Positions 8,080-14,949 of a stretch of DNA of 38,538 nt are shown one piece after another. Numbering within the stretch: position 1 is the stretch's first letter; each line of letters starts with the position of its first letter. Made by a program: the position numbers and the translations under genes. Location: NCBI GenBank assembly GCA_013151835.1, contig JAADHK010000134.1, positions 1 to 38,538 of the forward strand, read 5' to 3'. The notes under the pieces were generated by a model that was not told the origin of the DNA, ran no database searches, and worked only from the letters and a program-made list of their open reading frames with translations. This DNA is from Deltaproteobacteria bacterium (GTDB lineage Bacteria > Desulfobacterota > Desulfobacteria > Desulfobacterales > Desulfosalsimonadaceae).

Positions 8080-8227
8080 TGACGCATTGCATTATTTTTG
8101 GTATTAATTTTATTTATAAAAAACAAAATGTTGAAAACGATACTGAGAAAAAAAGAATAAAAAGTGAAAGTTTTACTTGACAGATAACGCATTGCGTCAT
8201 ATATTCTCTCCTAACGCAATGCATCAT
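8080..8227 (+). promoter_or_regulatory. Cluster of ACGCAWTGC palindromic sites, candidate PhaR-type operators
   Basis: Three close relatives of one sequence lie in the spacer between the divergent patatin and phasin-like genes: TGACGCATTGCATTAT (8080-8095), TAACGCATTGCGTCAT (8185-8200) and TAACGCAATGCATCAT (8212-8227). All are centred on the 7-bp palindrome GCAWTGC. PhaR repressors are known to bind TGC-rich palindromes at phasin promoters. Genes for two PhaR-domain proteins lie nearby, so these are their likely binding sites. The assignment is inferred. Confidence 0.65.
8177..8205 (+). promoter_or_regulatory. Strong sigma70-type promoter of the phasin-like gene
   Basis: TTGACA (8177-8182), a 17-bp spacer and TATATT (8200-8205) make an almost consensus promoter. 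One candidate operator fills the spacer (8185-8200) and a second covers the predicted start of transcription near 8212. A repressor bound there would block RNA polymerase. The leader to the ATG is about 85 nt. Confidence 0.85.
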
Positions 8228-8297
8228 ATTGCATTTTATTTTTATCCCATAGCATAATTTTATGTATTATTAAATCCTAACTACGGAGGGCAGAACC

Positions 8298-8843
8298 ATG
8301 GCAAAAGCAACCAAGAAGACCGAAACCACCCAGGCGACAATCACCGAAAAAATTCGGAAGGCCGCAGATACCTTAACCGAAAAGGTCAAGGAGTACAACG
8401 AAAAATATGTTGCCGCCAACATCGAGAAGGGCAAGGAAACGCTTAAGGAGTATAACGAAAAATACCTTGAAAAAACGATCGAAAAAGGTAAGGATACGTT
8501 CAGGGAATACAATGACAAGTATGTTTCAAAGTACGTTGAAAAAGGTAAATCCTATGTTGAAGGTCCTTACAAGAAGGTGTCCGGACAGGTCGACGAACTC
8601 CTTGAAAAAGGACGGGAGATCGAAAAGGACGCAGTGAAAAAAATCGAAGACGTGCTTGAAAAAGGGAAAAAGCTGGCTGCAAAGCTTCCCATGGCCGATA
8701 CCATTGAAAAGAAGGTTACCGCCGGCCTGAACGCCGTACCGTCTCTGGTCAATCTTCCCGTAAAAGAAGATATCCAAAAACTGACCAAGGCAATGAATAC
8801 CTTAAATTCGAATATCGAAACATTAAAGAAGAAGGCTGCTTAA
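8298..8843 (+). CDS. Phasin-like granule-coat protein with 19-residue repeats
   Basis: This 181-residue lysine- and glutamate-rich protein is almost entirely amphipathic helix. Between about residues 28 and 120 it carries degenerate 19-residue repeats built on EYNEKYLEKTIEKGKDT, five in number with the last two weaker. The C-terminal segment (LPVKEDIQKLTKAMNTL) matches the short coiled coil (P-x-x-x-D-x-x-x-L-x-x) that ends many phasins and PhaF-like proteins. There is no signal peptide or cysteine. A strong ribosome site (GGAGGG, 8284-8289) and a near-consensus promoter predict high expression, as expected of a granule coat. Phasins cover PHA granules; coating a wax-ester or TAG inclusion is equally possible here. 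The role rests on composition and context rather than a clear family match. Confidence 0.7.
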   Translation: MAKATKKTETTQATITEKIRKAADTLTEKVKEYNEKYVAANIEKGKETLKEYNEKYLEKTIEKGKDTFREYNDKYVSKYVEKGKSYVEGPYKKVSGQVDELLEKGREIEKDAVKKIEDVLEKGKKLAAKLPMADTIEKKVTAGLNAVPSLVNLPVKEDIQKLTKAMNTLNSNIETLKKKAA

Positions 8844-9175
8844 TTTCCTGATGGCGTCGTAAAAAGCTATGTATTCTGCGCCACAGTATTTTTGCGGGAA
8901 GTAATTTTTATAGGGTAGCCCGGGTTTCTTTTCCGGCGATTCACATGACAATTTTATTTGTCGGAAAAGAATTCCGACCTACCGGCGTTGCAATGTTTTT
9001 CATTTTTTCCATCCCGGCGGACCGGCCATGGGGGTCGGTCCGCCGGGCTCCAGTGACGGACCGTTTTTTTTGTCCCGGCATCTCCAATCGATTTCTCCTT
9101 ATTTACCCGTGTCCGTCTATCAATCGTCTGGTTCCACTGATTCCACTGGTTCCGGATTAGCCACAGGAGGGAGTT
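8844..9175 (+). other. Non-coding spacer with alternative hairpins before the PhaR-like gene
   Basis: No convincing gene lies in these 332 bp. CCCGGCGGACCG (9013-9024) pairs perfectly with CGGTCCGCCGGG (9036-9047). The segment CGGTCCG at 9036-9042 can instead pair with CGGACCG at 9057-9063, which is followed by eight T residues (9064-9071), giving a terminator-like hairpin. A further small hairpin (TCGGAA/TTCCGA) lies at 8961-8977. The region may end most phasin transcripts or attenuate read-through into the regulator. Confidence 0.6.
8851..8866 (+). repeat. Half copy of a dispersed palindromic repeat
   Basis: The 16 bases here are identical to the reverse complement of 19706-19721, the right end of the repeat in front of argC. 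The match begins 8 bp after the phasin-like stop codon. No opposite arm is present, so it looks like a remnant. Confidence 0.7.
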
Positions 9176-9760
9176 ATGTATCTTATCAAGAGGTATGCAA
9201 ACGGCCGTTTTTATGACACTGTTGAAAAGAATTTCGTAAACCGGAAAGATATCAAGGAGCTTATGCGCAAAGGCAAAAAGATATCCATCACCGACACCAG
9301 GACGGGCAAGGATATCACCGCTGATGTTAAGTCCAAGATCGAGGCCACGGCAGCACGTGCCTCAAAGAAACCCGGCGGGAAAAAGAAGAAAAAAGCTGAT
9401 GACAGTGCCGGTATTTTTGTCCAGCTTTTCCGAAAAGGGAGCGATACTCTTTTTGATTACGGCAAGAAATACTCCTCAATGTGGCAGAACCTCGTTACCA
9501 TGTCTAAGGACGAAGTCGACAAGGTAATAAACATGCTTAAAAAGGAAAACAGGCTCTCGGACATTGAAGCCGGGAAGCTGAAGGATGAAATCAACCGCTA
9601 CCGGAGCAATATCCAGGGATGGATTAACCGCAATATCGATTCCCGCATAAATGAGATATTAAGCAAAATGAATCTTGCAAATCGGGACCAGGTACTTGAA
9701 TTAACGGGTAAAATTAAAGACCTGACCAAGAAGATCAAGAAGATGGAGAAAAAGAAGTAG
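9176..9760 (+). CDS. PhaR-type DNA-binding protein fused to a phasin-like C-terminus
   Basis: Residues 1-50 fit the PHB/PHA accumulation regulator N-terminal domain: IKRYANGRFYDT, then a helix and ISITDTRTGKDITADV. A basic linker (KKPGGKKKKK, about 63-75) joins it to a helical half with YGKKYSSMWQNLVTMSKDE and a terminal coiled coil beginning NRDQVLELTGKIKDL, like phasin and PhaF tails. In known systems PhaR binds both granules and phasin promoters and is released from DNA as granules form. This 194-residue protein seems to hold both abilities in one chain. Its start follows AGGAGGGAG at the right distance. A paralogue is encoded at 13978. The likely targets are the palindromes at 8080-8227. 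Confidence 0.82.
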   Translation: MYLIKRYANGRFYDTVEKNFVNRKDIKELMRKGKKISITDTRTGKDITADVKSKIEATAARASKKPGGKKKKKADDSAGIFVQLFRKGSDTLFDYGKKYSSMWQNLVTMSKDEVDKVINMLKKENRLSDIEAGKLKDEINRYRSNIQGWINRNIDSRINEILSKMNLANRDQVLELTGKIKDLTKKIKKMEKKK

Positions 9761-9798
9761 AGAAAATCCATTCTCAGGCTCAAGGAATTTTGCCGGTA

Positions 9799-10773
9799 AT
9801 GATTCAACCCCGAAAGCCCTATGATATAAATGAATTGTTAAGCTGCCACGGCGATTTGGAAGCAGTTTCCAATCTGCTTTCAAGTCGCCTGATTTTTGTC
9901 ATGGGCAAGGGCGGCACCGGCAAGACTACGTTATCTGTCTGCCTTGCTTTTATTGCTGAAAAAATGGGCCTCACGACTTTGATTGTCGAGATCGGCGACA
10001 GTGCCGGGACAGCCCAGTTTTTTGGAGAGTCGGACGCCGGGAACGAACCTTCCCGGGTTTCTTCCAGAATATGGACCACCGGTGTTGACCCAAGGGCCGA
10101 ACTGGTTGCCTACACTCACCACCACATGAAGTCAGGCTTTATTGCCGGCCGCATCACAAAAAGCCGGCTTTTTGATTATCTCCTTGCGGCGACCCCGGGT
10201 TTAAAGGAGATAATGACCCTTGGCAGGATATGGCGGTGGTTTACGGGAGGACCGGATAAAGATGGGCCCGCATTTGACCGGATAATCGTTGATGCACCTG
10301 CAACAGGACATGGACTGAGTCTCCTGAGCCTGCCGAAAAACCTCGGTGATATGATACGGGTCGGCCCCATAGCCGCCCAGGTGGAGGACATCCGAAAACT
10401 CGTTACCGATTCTTCGCGCACGGCCGTTACCGTTGCCACACTTCCGGAGGAATTACCCGTTAATGAAACCCTTGAAATGATGGCGGCCGCCAAAAGAGAT
10501 GTCGGCGTTGATGTTTCCCCGATTTTTATCAATTCAGTCTATCCCGATATTTTTACCTCTGAAGAATCCGAGGACATAAAACGGTTCTTTCCCGACAGGG
10601 GACAGACGCGGCTTATCAAATCATGGGTCAATCGGTGTCAGTCCCAGCAGGCTTATATCGATCAGATTCTGGCAAACGTAACATGCCCGGTGATCCGGCT
10701 TCCCTTTTTTTTTACGAACGAATTGTCGACACAAGAGGTCAGGAAACTCTCCTGGAGTCTGAAAAAGGCCTGA
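9799..10773 (+). CDS. ArsA/GET3-family ATPase, first of a tandem pair
   Basis: This protein of about 324 residues has the deviant Walker A GKGGTGKTT including the signature lysine, a short VEIGDSAGTAQFFG in place of the usual D-P-A segment, and VDAPATGHGLSLLSLP as the switch/A-loop region. It lacks a membrane segment. ArsA/GET3 ATPases are dimers that couple ATP hydrolysis to moving a metalloid or a hydrophobic tail-anchored protein. There is no ars gene nearby, so arsenite export is unlikely. The gene lies 38 bp after the PhaR-like gene and 3 bp before a paralogue. ATG 9799 is preferred, but TTG 9790 is possible because AAGGA (9782-9786) lies awkwardly between them. Confidence 0.85.
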   Translation: MIQPRKPYDINELLSCHGDLEAVSNLLSSRLIFVMGKGGTGKTTLSVCLAFIAEKMGLTTLIVEIGDSAGTAQFFGESDAGNEPSRVSSRIWTTGVDPRAELVAYTHHHMKSGFIAGRITKSRLFDYLLAATPGLKEIMTLGRIWRWFTGGPDKDGPAFDRIIVDAPATGHGLSLLSLPKNLGDMIRVGPIAAQVEDIRKLVTDSSRTAVTVATLPEELPVNETLEMMAAAKRDVGVDVSPIFINSVYPDIFTSEESEDIKRFFPDRGQTRLIKSWVNRCQSQQAYIDQILANVTCPVIRLPFFFTNELSTQEVRKLSWSLKKA

Positions 10774-10776
10774 TTC

Positions 10777-11928
10777 ATGGAATACAGGGATATTCGAGAC
10801 ACGATCCGTACCGACGAAGCCGACCCCATGGTTATCGTCTGCTGCGGCAGCGGGGGAGTGGGAAAAACTACAATTTCAGCGGCTCTGGGACTATCCTGTG
10901 CCATGTCCGGTCACAAGACCCTGGTTCTTACCGTGGACCCCGCCAGGCGGCTTGCCGACGCCCTTGGAGTTTCTCCGTTAAGCCATGAACCCCAGCGTGT
11001 AAACACAGGTAAGACCCCGGAACTGTCCGGGGAGCTTTATGCCATGATGCTTGATCCGCAATATACTTTCGATATGCTGATCAAACGATATGCGCCGAAC
11101 GGACTTAAAGACCATATCTTAAACAATCGTTACTACATGCATATTTCCCGAAATATGGCCGGTTCCCATGAATACATGGCCATGGAAAAGCTTTATGAGG
11201 TTTTTACCGGGGGGGGGTATGACCGGATAGTACTCGATACACCGCCCAGTCGTCGGGCGCTTGATTTTCTGGAGGCTCCCCAGAGGGTTTTAGACCTTCT
11301 CGGGCACCGGTATTTTCTCAAGCTGTTCCAGCCCTATATCAAGGCGGGACAATGGAGCAGCCGAATTTTTAATTTTCTGGCGACACCTGTCTTAAAAGCC
11401 GTCGGCCAGGTCGTGGGGCATAACGCATTAACCGATCTCCTGGCTTTTTTTCAGCTCTGGAATGATCTGCTTTTTGACGGTTTCAGGCGCCGTGCGTCCG
11501 CTGTAAAATCACTCCTGTCAAGCCCTTCAACCATTTTTTTTGCCGTTACCACTCCACAGGCGTTTCCGAGAACCGAAGCGGTCGGTCTTGCACATAAACT
11601 CGTTGAACGCAAGTTTTCGTTTGCGGGGTTTATCGTCAACAGGGTCCATGAATTTAAAAATCATGATTCCCTTGAAAAAGACCCGCCCCAGTTTCAGCCC
11701 GGGGAACTCGGAGAAAAAATTTCAATCGCATACCGACTGGAACAACGGCTCGCGCGAAGCGATGCCCATGCATTAAAGGCTCTGGAAACGGAAGCTGGAC
11801 CTGCTGGTGTTATCCATACTATCCCGTTTTCAGATGAGTCCATACATGATCTTTCCGGGTTAATTGAGGTGTGCCGGCATCTGATGCGGTTGCCGGTTAA
11901 CGGTTCTCGGTTCAAAACAGAGGAGTAA
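10777..11928 (+). CDS. ArsA/GET3-family ATPase, second of a tandem pair
   Basis: This 383-residue partner starts 3 bp after the first ATPase stop. Its Walker A reads CCGSGGVGKTT: the first lysine of the GKGGxGKT motif is a serine, while the P-loop lysine remains. TVDPARRLADALG follows, as in ArsA proteins, and LDTPPSRRALDFLEAP forms the switch region. From memory, paired ArsA-like ATPases of actinobacteria (the Rv3679-Rv3680 type) show the same asymmetry, one GKGG and one GSGG subunit, and act as a complex. A heterodimer with the preceding protein is therefore likely. Its position among granule genes suggests a lipid- or granule-related role, which remains inference. Confidence 0.87.
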   Translation: MEYRDIRDTIRTDEADPMVIVCCGSGGVGKTTISAALGLSCAMSGHKTLVLTVDPARRLADALGVSPLSHEPQRVNTGKTPELSGELYAMMLDPQYTFDMLIKRYAPNGLKDHILNNRYYMHISRNMAGSHEYMAMEKLYEVFTGGGYDRIVLDTPPSRRALDFLEAPQRVLDLLGHRYFLKLFQPYIKAGQWSSRIFNFLATPVLKAVGQVVGHNALTDLLAFFQLWNDLLFDGFRRRASAVKSLLSSPSTIFFAVTTPQAFPRTEAVGLAHKLVERKFSFAGFIVNRVHEFKNHDSLEKDPPQFQPGELGEKISIAYRLEQRLARSDAHALKALETEAGPAGVIHTIPFSDESIHDLSGLIEVCRHLMRLPVNGSRFKTEE

Positions 11929-11966
11929 GTGCTCTTACCCGTCAAGTGTAAACCGCAAACGGATAT

Positions 11967-12008
11967 AAAAAAAGGAGGCGGCCTCGGTGATGGCTGTCTC
12001 CTTTTTTT
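11967..12008 (+). terminator. Bidirectional Rho-independent terminator
   Basis: AAAAAAAGGAG (11967-11977) pairs perfectly with CTCCTTTTTTT (11998-12008) around a 20-nt loop. It lies between the convergent ArsA-type and acyltransferase genes and has A/T runs on both sides, so it can serve both. Confidence 0.88.
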
Positions 12009-12026
12009 CGGTTTTTATAATGCAGA

Positions 12027-13688
12027 TTATCCGGCGGAACTCTCTTTATTTTCGTTTTCCGTCAGTTTTTCATACTTGGTGAGGTGAATGGTGCAGTACA
12101 TGGAGTTTGTGGCGGCACGGTTCAGGCATTGCTTGCCGCTTTTGGTCGTTGCCTTGCAGCGGATGGCCTGGACATTTGTGGCCGGCATGACCTGTGGCGG
12201 GACAGGAATGTCGGCCTCCATGGATCTGTCATTTATGACAAGCGGATCTTTTTCCATTTTGCCCGCCTTATACATGCCAAGAAGCATTCTGAATTCATTT
12301 ACAAAATTTTCCAAAATGGTTTTCGGGTCTTTTACCAGCCCAGTATCGGTTGCAATGCCGACCGAGACCCGGTTGTTATAACTGATAATGCTGATACCTA
12401 TGCCCAGGCCGCCGATCCGGGGCACCCAGAACATGATTTTCTTGATTTCCTCGCCTGCGAAATACAGGGCATGGCGCGGGCCGGGAACATTGCTCAAAAC
12501 CCCGGTGGTTTTGTTGGCAAACATTGTGGCGCCTGTCTTTGCAAGCTTTGCCGATGAAACGCCGAGGGCGTTTAAGACCACCCATGCAACAGCCGCATCC
12601 GGCGCCTCCTTGAGGTCCCTGATCCTGCGCTGAACTTCGCGTATCCTTAATACGGGATCATCTATATGAACGGGGAGCGCCACAAGAATCAGGCTGAACT
12701 GGTTCCCGAGTTCTATTTTGCTGTCCATGGGCCGGATGTTGATCGGCATTGCCATGCGAAGGTCAAGGTCGCCAACCAGGTTATTGCATTGCTGAAGATA
12801 CCTGCGCAATGCGCCGGTAACAAGGGCCACAAGGATATCGTTAATTGTGGCGTTAAAGTATTTACCAACAGCCTTGATATCCTGGAGGGGGAGATCTTCC
12901 GACCATGCAAGGCTTTTCCGAACCCCGAGTCCACCCTTAAAGGCTGTTTTACGGTCTGCAGGAAGCAGCATGATCTTGCTGAGCACCGTTGCGGTGTCCA
13001 GGATGAATTTACTCACGGTCTTGCTTCGTTCCAGGAAATGCAAGGGATTGGAGATGCTTGCATCAATCTCTTTTGTCATAAAACGGGCCGCTTTGCTGGC
13101 GCGTCGCTTGGCCCTGGAAATTTTTTTAAATGCCGATTCAAGAGGCGGGAACATGTCAAATACAGGCTCTTTTTCACGTTTTTTCTCTTTCATGACGGCG
13201 CTCCACTGGGCATCTGGCGTTTCATCGGCCATGGAAAGGAGAAGTTTGACAAGAGCTATGCCGTCGGCGATGCAATGGTGAATCCTCGAGAAAAGGACTG
13301 AACCGCCGTTTTTATAATTTTCGATATAATGAAACTGCCACGGGGGCTTGGTTGAATCAAGGGGGGACACGCTCAGATCACTGAGCACCTCCTCGAGTTC
13401 AGCCTTGCCACCCGGGGACGGAAGGGCAATGCGCTGGAGATGGGAGCGCAGATCGAAATGAGGGTCAAGTTCCCACACGGCATTTCCAACACCGGTCATG
13501 GGACGAACGATCCGTTTTTTGAATCTGTCATAGCAGAGGAGTCGGTTCTTTATGGTTTCCGTAAGGCGTTCAAAGTCAAGGGGCTTGTCGAATTGCATGA
13601 AGCCGGTGATGATCATTAAGTTGGTTGGATTGTCCATGTGAAGCCAGAAATTATCAATATTATCCATTATCTCAACATTTTTTTTCAT
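12027..13688 (-). CDS. Wax ester synthase/diacylglycerol acyltransferase (WS/DGAT) with a Cys-rich tail
   Basis: The enzyme joins acyl-CoA to a fatty alcohol or diacylglycerol, making wax esters or triacylglycerol. The catalytic HHCIADG lies at residues 137-143. NDILVALVTGALRRYL, the segment around MAMPINIRP and LSNVPGP are further family motifs. I start at the ATG whose first base is 13688, just after an AAGGAG ribosome site; an in-frame start at 13769 has no such support. The protein has 553 residues, longer than the usual 450-480, because of a C-terminal extension with C511-x9-C521-x10-C532-x2-H535, probably a small zinc-binding knuckle. It faces away from the PhaR-like paralogue at 13978. 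The acyltransferase assignment is firm; the role of the tail is unknown. Confidence 0.93.
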   Translation of the reverse strand: MKKNVEIMDNIDNFWLHMDNPTNLMIITGFMQFDKPLDFERLTETIKNRLLCYDRFKKRIVRPMTGVGNAVWELDPHFDLRSHLQRIALPSPGGKAELEEVLSDLSVSPLDSTKPPWQFHYIENYKNGGSVLFSRIHHCIADGIALVKLLLSMADETPDAQWSAVMKEKKREKEPVFDMFPPLESAFKKISRAKRRASKAARFMTKEIDASISNPLHFLERSKTVSKFILDTATVLSKIMLLPADRKTAFKGGLGVRKSLAWSEDLPLQDIKAVGKYFNATINDILVALVTGALRRYLQQCNNLVGDLDLRMAMPINIRPMDSKIELGNQFSLILVALPVHIDDPVLRIREVQRRIRDLKEAPDAAVAWVVLNALGVSSAKLAKTGATMFANKTTGVLSNVPGPRHALYFAGEEIKKIMFWVPRIGGLGIGISIISYNNRVSVGIATDTGLVKDPKTILENFVNEFRMLLGMYKAGKMEKDPLVINDRSMEADIPVPPQVMPATNVQAIRCKATTKSGKQCLNRAATNSMYCTIHLTKYEKLTENENKESSAG

Positions 13689-13977
13689 AACCGCGTCTCC
13701 TTGAAAAATAAAAATTATCCCGATAATCTTTGCCGCCGAGAAGTTTTTATAACATAAAAACCTGCTCAATTACGATTCGAACCGGGGCCACGGGGCCAGG
13801 AGTGTATTGATCCAGTGTATTAATATGGGGAGAAATGCATAAAATTTTTATTAACAGGATTTTATTTGAAATGCAATCCTAATTTTTGCTACACATACAT
13901 CCGTTAACGTTTGACCATGCATCCGCCCGGATGATCTTGCGGGCAATCAGGCTTTCGTCATTCCACAAGGAGGAAAA

Positions 13978-14547
13978 ATGCATTTAATCAAAAAGTATAC
14001 CAACAGAAAGCTCTATGATACCAATGATAAACAGTATATTACCATGGAGAAAATCGCTGAACTGATTAAATCAGGCGTGGAAGTAATGATAATCGATAAT
14101 GAAAGCGGGGATGATCTGACGGCAAAGCTTGTCTCCCAGCTTCTGGGTCGTGAAAAAAAGGAGACCGGCAAGGCGCTGCCGTCTTCAGTATTGATGCAGA
14201 TGCTGAGAAAGGGCAGGGGAACATTGTTTGGCTACGGCCGTAAGTATGTTTCACTGTGGCAGAACGCGTTTACAATGTCTAAAGATGAGATCGAAAGGTT
14301 AATAAACACCCTGGTGCGGGATAAAGAGATATCCGAATCCGAAGGGAAAAATCTTAAAAATGAGATTGTATCCTATACCAGCGGTGTAAAGAACTGGATA
14401 CTTGAAAATATAGATCAGAGTGTCACGGATGCTCTGGCCATGATGAACCTTGCCTCAAGGGACCAGGTCAACAAGTTGACAAAGAGGGTCGACTCCCTTT
14501 CAAGAAAGGTTATCTCACTGGAAAAAGAAATCAGGGGCAGGAAGTAA
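13978..14547 (+). CDS. Second PhaR-type/phasin-like hybrid protein
   Basis: This 189-residue paralogue of the protein at 9176 has the PhaR N-terminal domain in cleaner form (IKKYTNRKLYDTNDKQYIT, then IIDNESGDDLTAKLVSQLL). The second half aligns with its paralogue over YGRKYVSLWQNAFTMSKDE and ASRDQVNKLTKRVDSL, but it lacks the lysine-rich linker. A strong AGGAGG lies 7 bp before the ATG. The 289-bp spacer towards the WS/DGAT gene holds no clear GCAWTGC site, only an 8-bp hairpin at 13745-13763 (GTTTTTAT/ATAAAAAC). It may share operators with its paralogue or act mainly as a granule protein. Confidence 0.85.
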   Translation: MHLIKKYTNRKLYDTNDKQYITMEKIAELIKSGVEVMIIDNESGDDLTAKLVSQLLGREKKETGKALPSSVLMQMLRKGRGTLFGYGRKYVSLWQNAFTMSKDEIERLINTLVRDKEISESEGKNLKNEIVSYTSGVKNWILENIDQSVTDALAMMNLASRDQVNKLTKRVDSLSRKVISLEKEIRGRK

Positions 14548-14548
14548 G

Positions 14549-14806
14549 CTAAATCCAGCGGCCGTTTCTCTTAATGAGATTAATGGCCCCTGCAACCGGC
14601 GCGGATGTTGCAGGCGACGGAAGGAAGAAGGTGACCGCAGACCAGGCACTGATAAAAGTGATTACCGTGCCGGTGCACATTATCAGCAGTCCGCCCGCAC
14701 ACCCGGTTATGGCGCCGATTCCGATCATTACGATCAGCCCGCCGATTATAAAGGCGATGATGCTTCCGACAAAAAGCATTAACTGAAACATGGTTTGTGC
14801 TTCCAT
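14549..14806 (-). CDS. Small two-helix membrane protein, function unknown
   Basis: I do not recognise this 85-residue ORF. Two hydrophobic helices (about residues 7-31 and 33-62) are rich in Gly, Ile and Met, with a short polar tail ending INLIKRNGRWI. An internal ATG at 14791, five codons in, has a weak GGAAG ahead of it and may be the true start. It ends one base after the convergent PhaR-like gene. The strong hydrophobic pattern favours a real gene over an antisense 70-residue frame at 14574-14786. Confidence 0.55.
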   Translation of the reverse strand: MEAQTMFQLMLFVGSIIAFIIGGLIVMIGIGAITGCAGGLLIMCTGTVITFISAWSAVTFFLPSPATSAPVAGAINLIKRNGRWI

Positions 14807-14949
14807 TGTCTGTGAAATTGTATTAAGGGTTACGCCGTCATGGTAAATATGGCACTTTTTTAAAATTTACGCTATCAATTGATGTATATCATTTCTTTTT
14901 TGAATTTTCAACATTAAAAATCCATGTCAATAAAGAGGATCAGGTATAA

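Noticed and set aside
8945-9160. 71-codon plus-strand frame between the phasin-like and PhaR-like genes
   Set aside because: No ribosome site and no family resemblance; the region is better explained by hairpins.
9799-11928. Arsenite efflux (ars) operon
   Set aside because: No arsB, arsC, arsD or arsR lies near, and the partner genes are granule- and lipid-related.
12666-13301. 211-codon plus-strand frame antisense to the WS/DGAT gene, with others at 12084-12557 and 12847-13281
   Set aside because: These are shadows of the acyltransferase, whose motifs are complete on the minus strand.
13774-13783. GGTTCGAATC on the minus strand, like the T-loop of a tRNA
   Set aside because: The bases on either side cannot form the T stem, and there is no acceptor, anticodon arm or CCA nearby.
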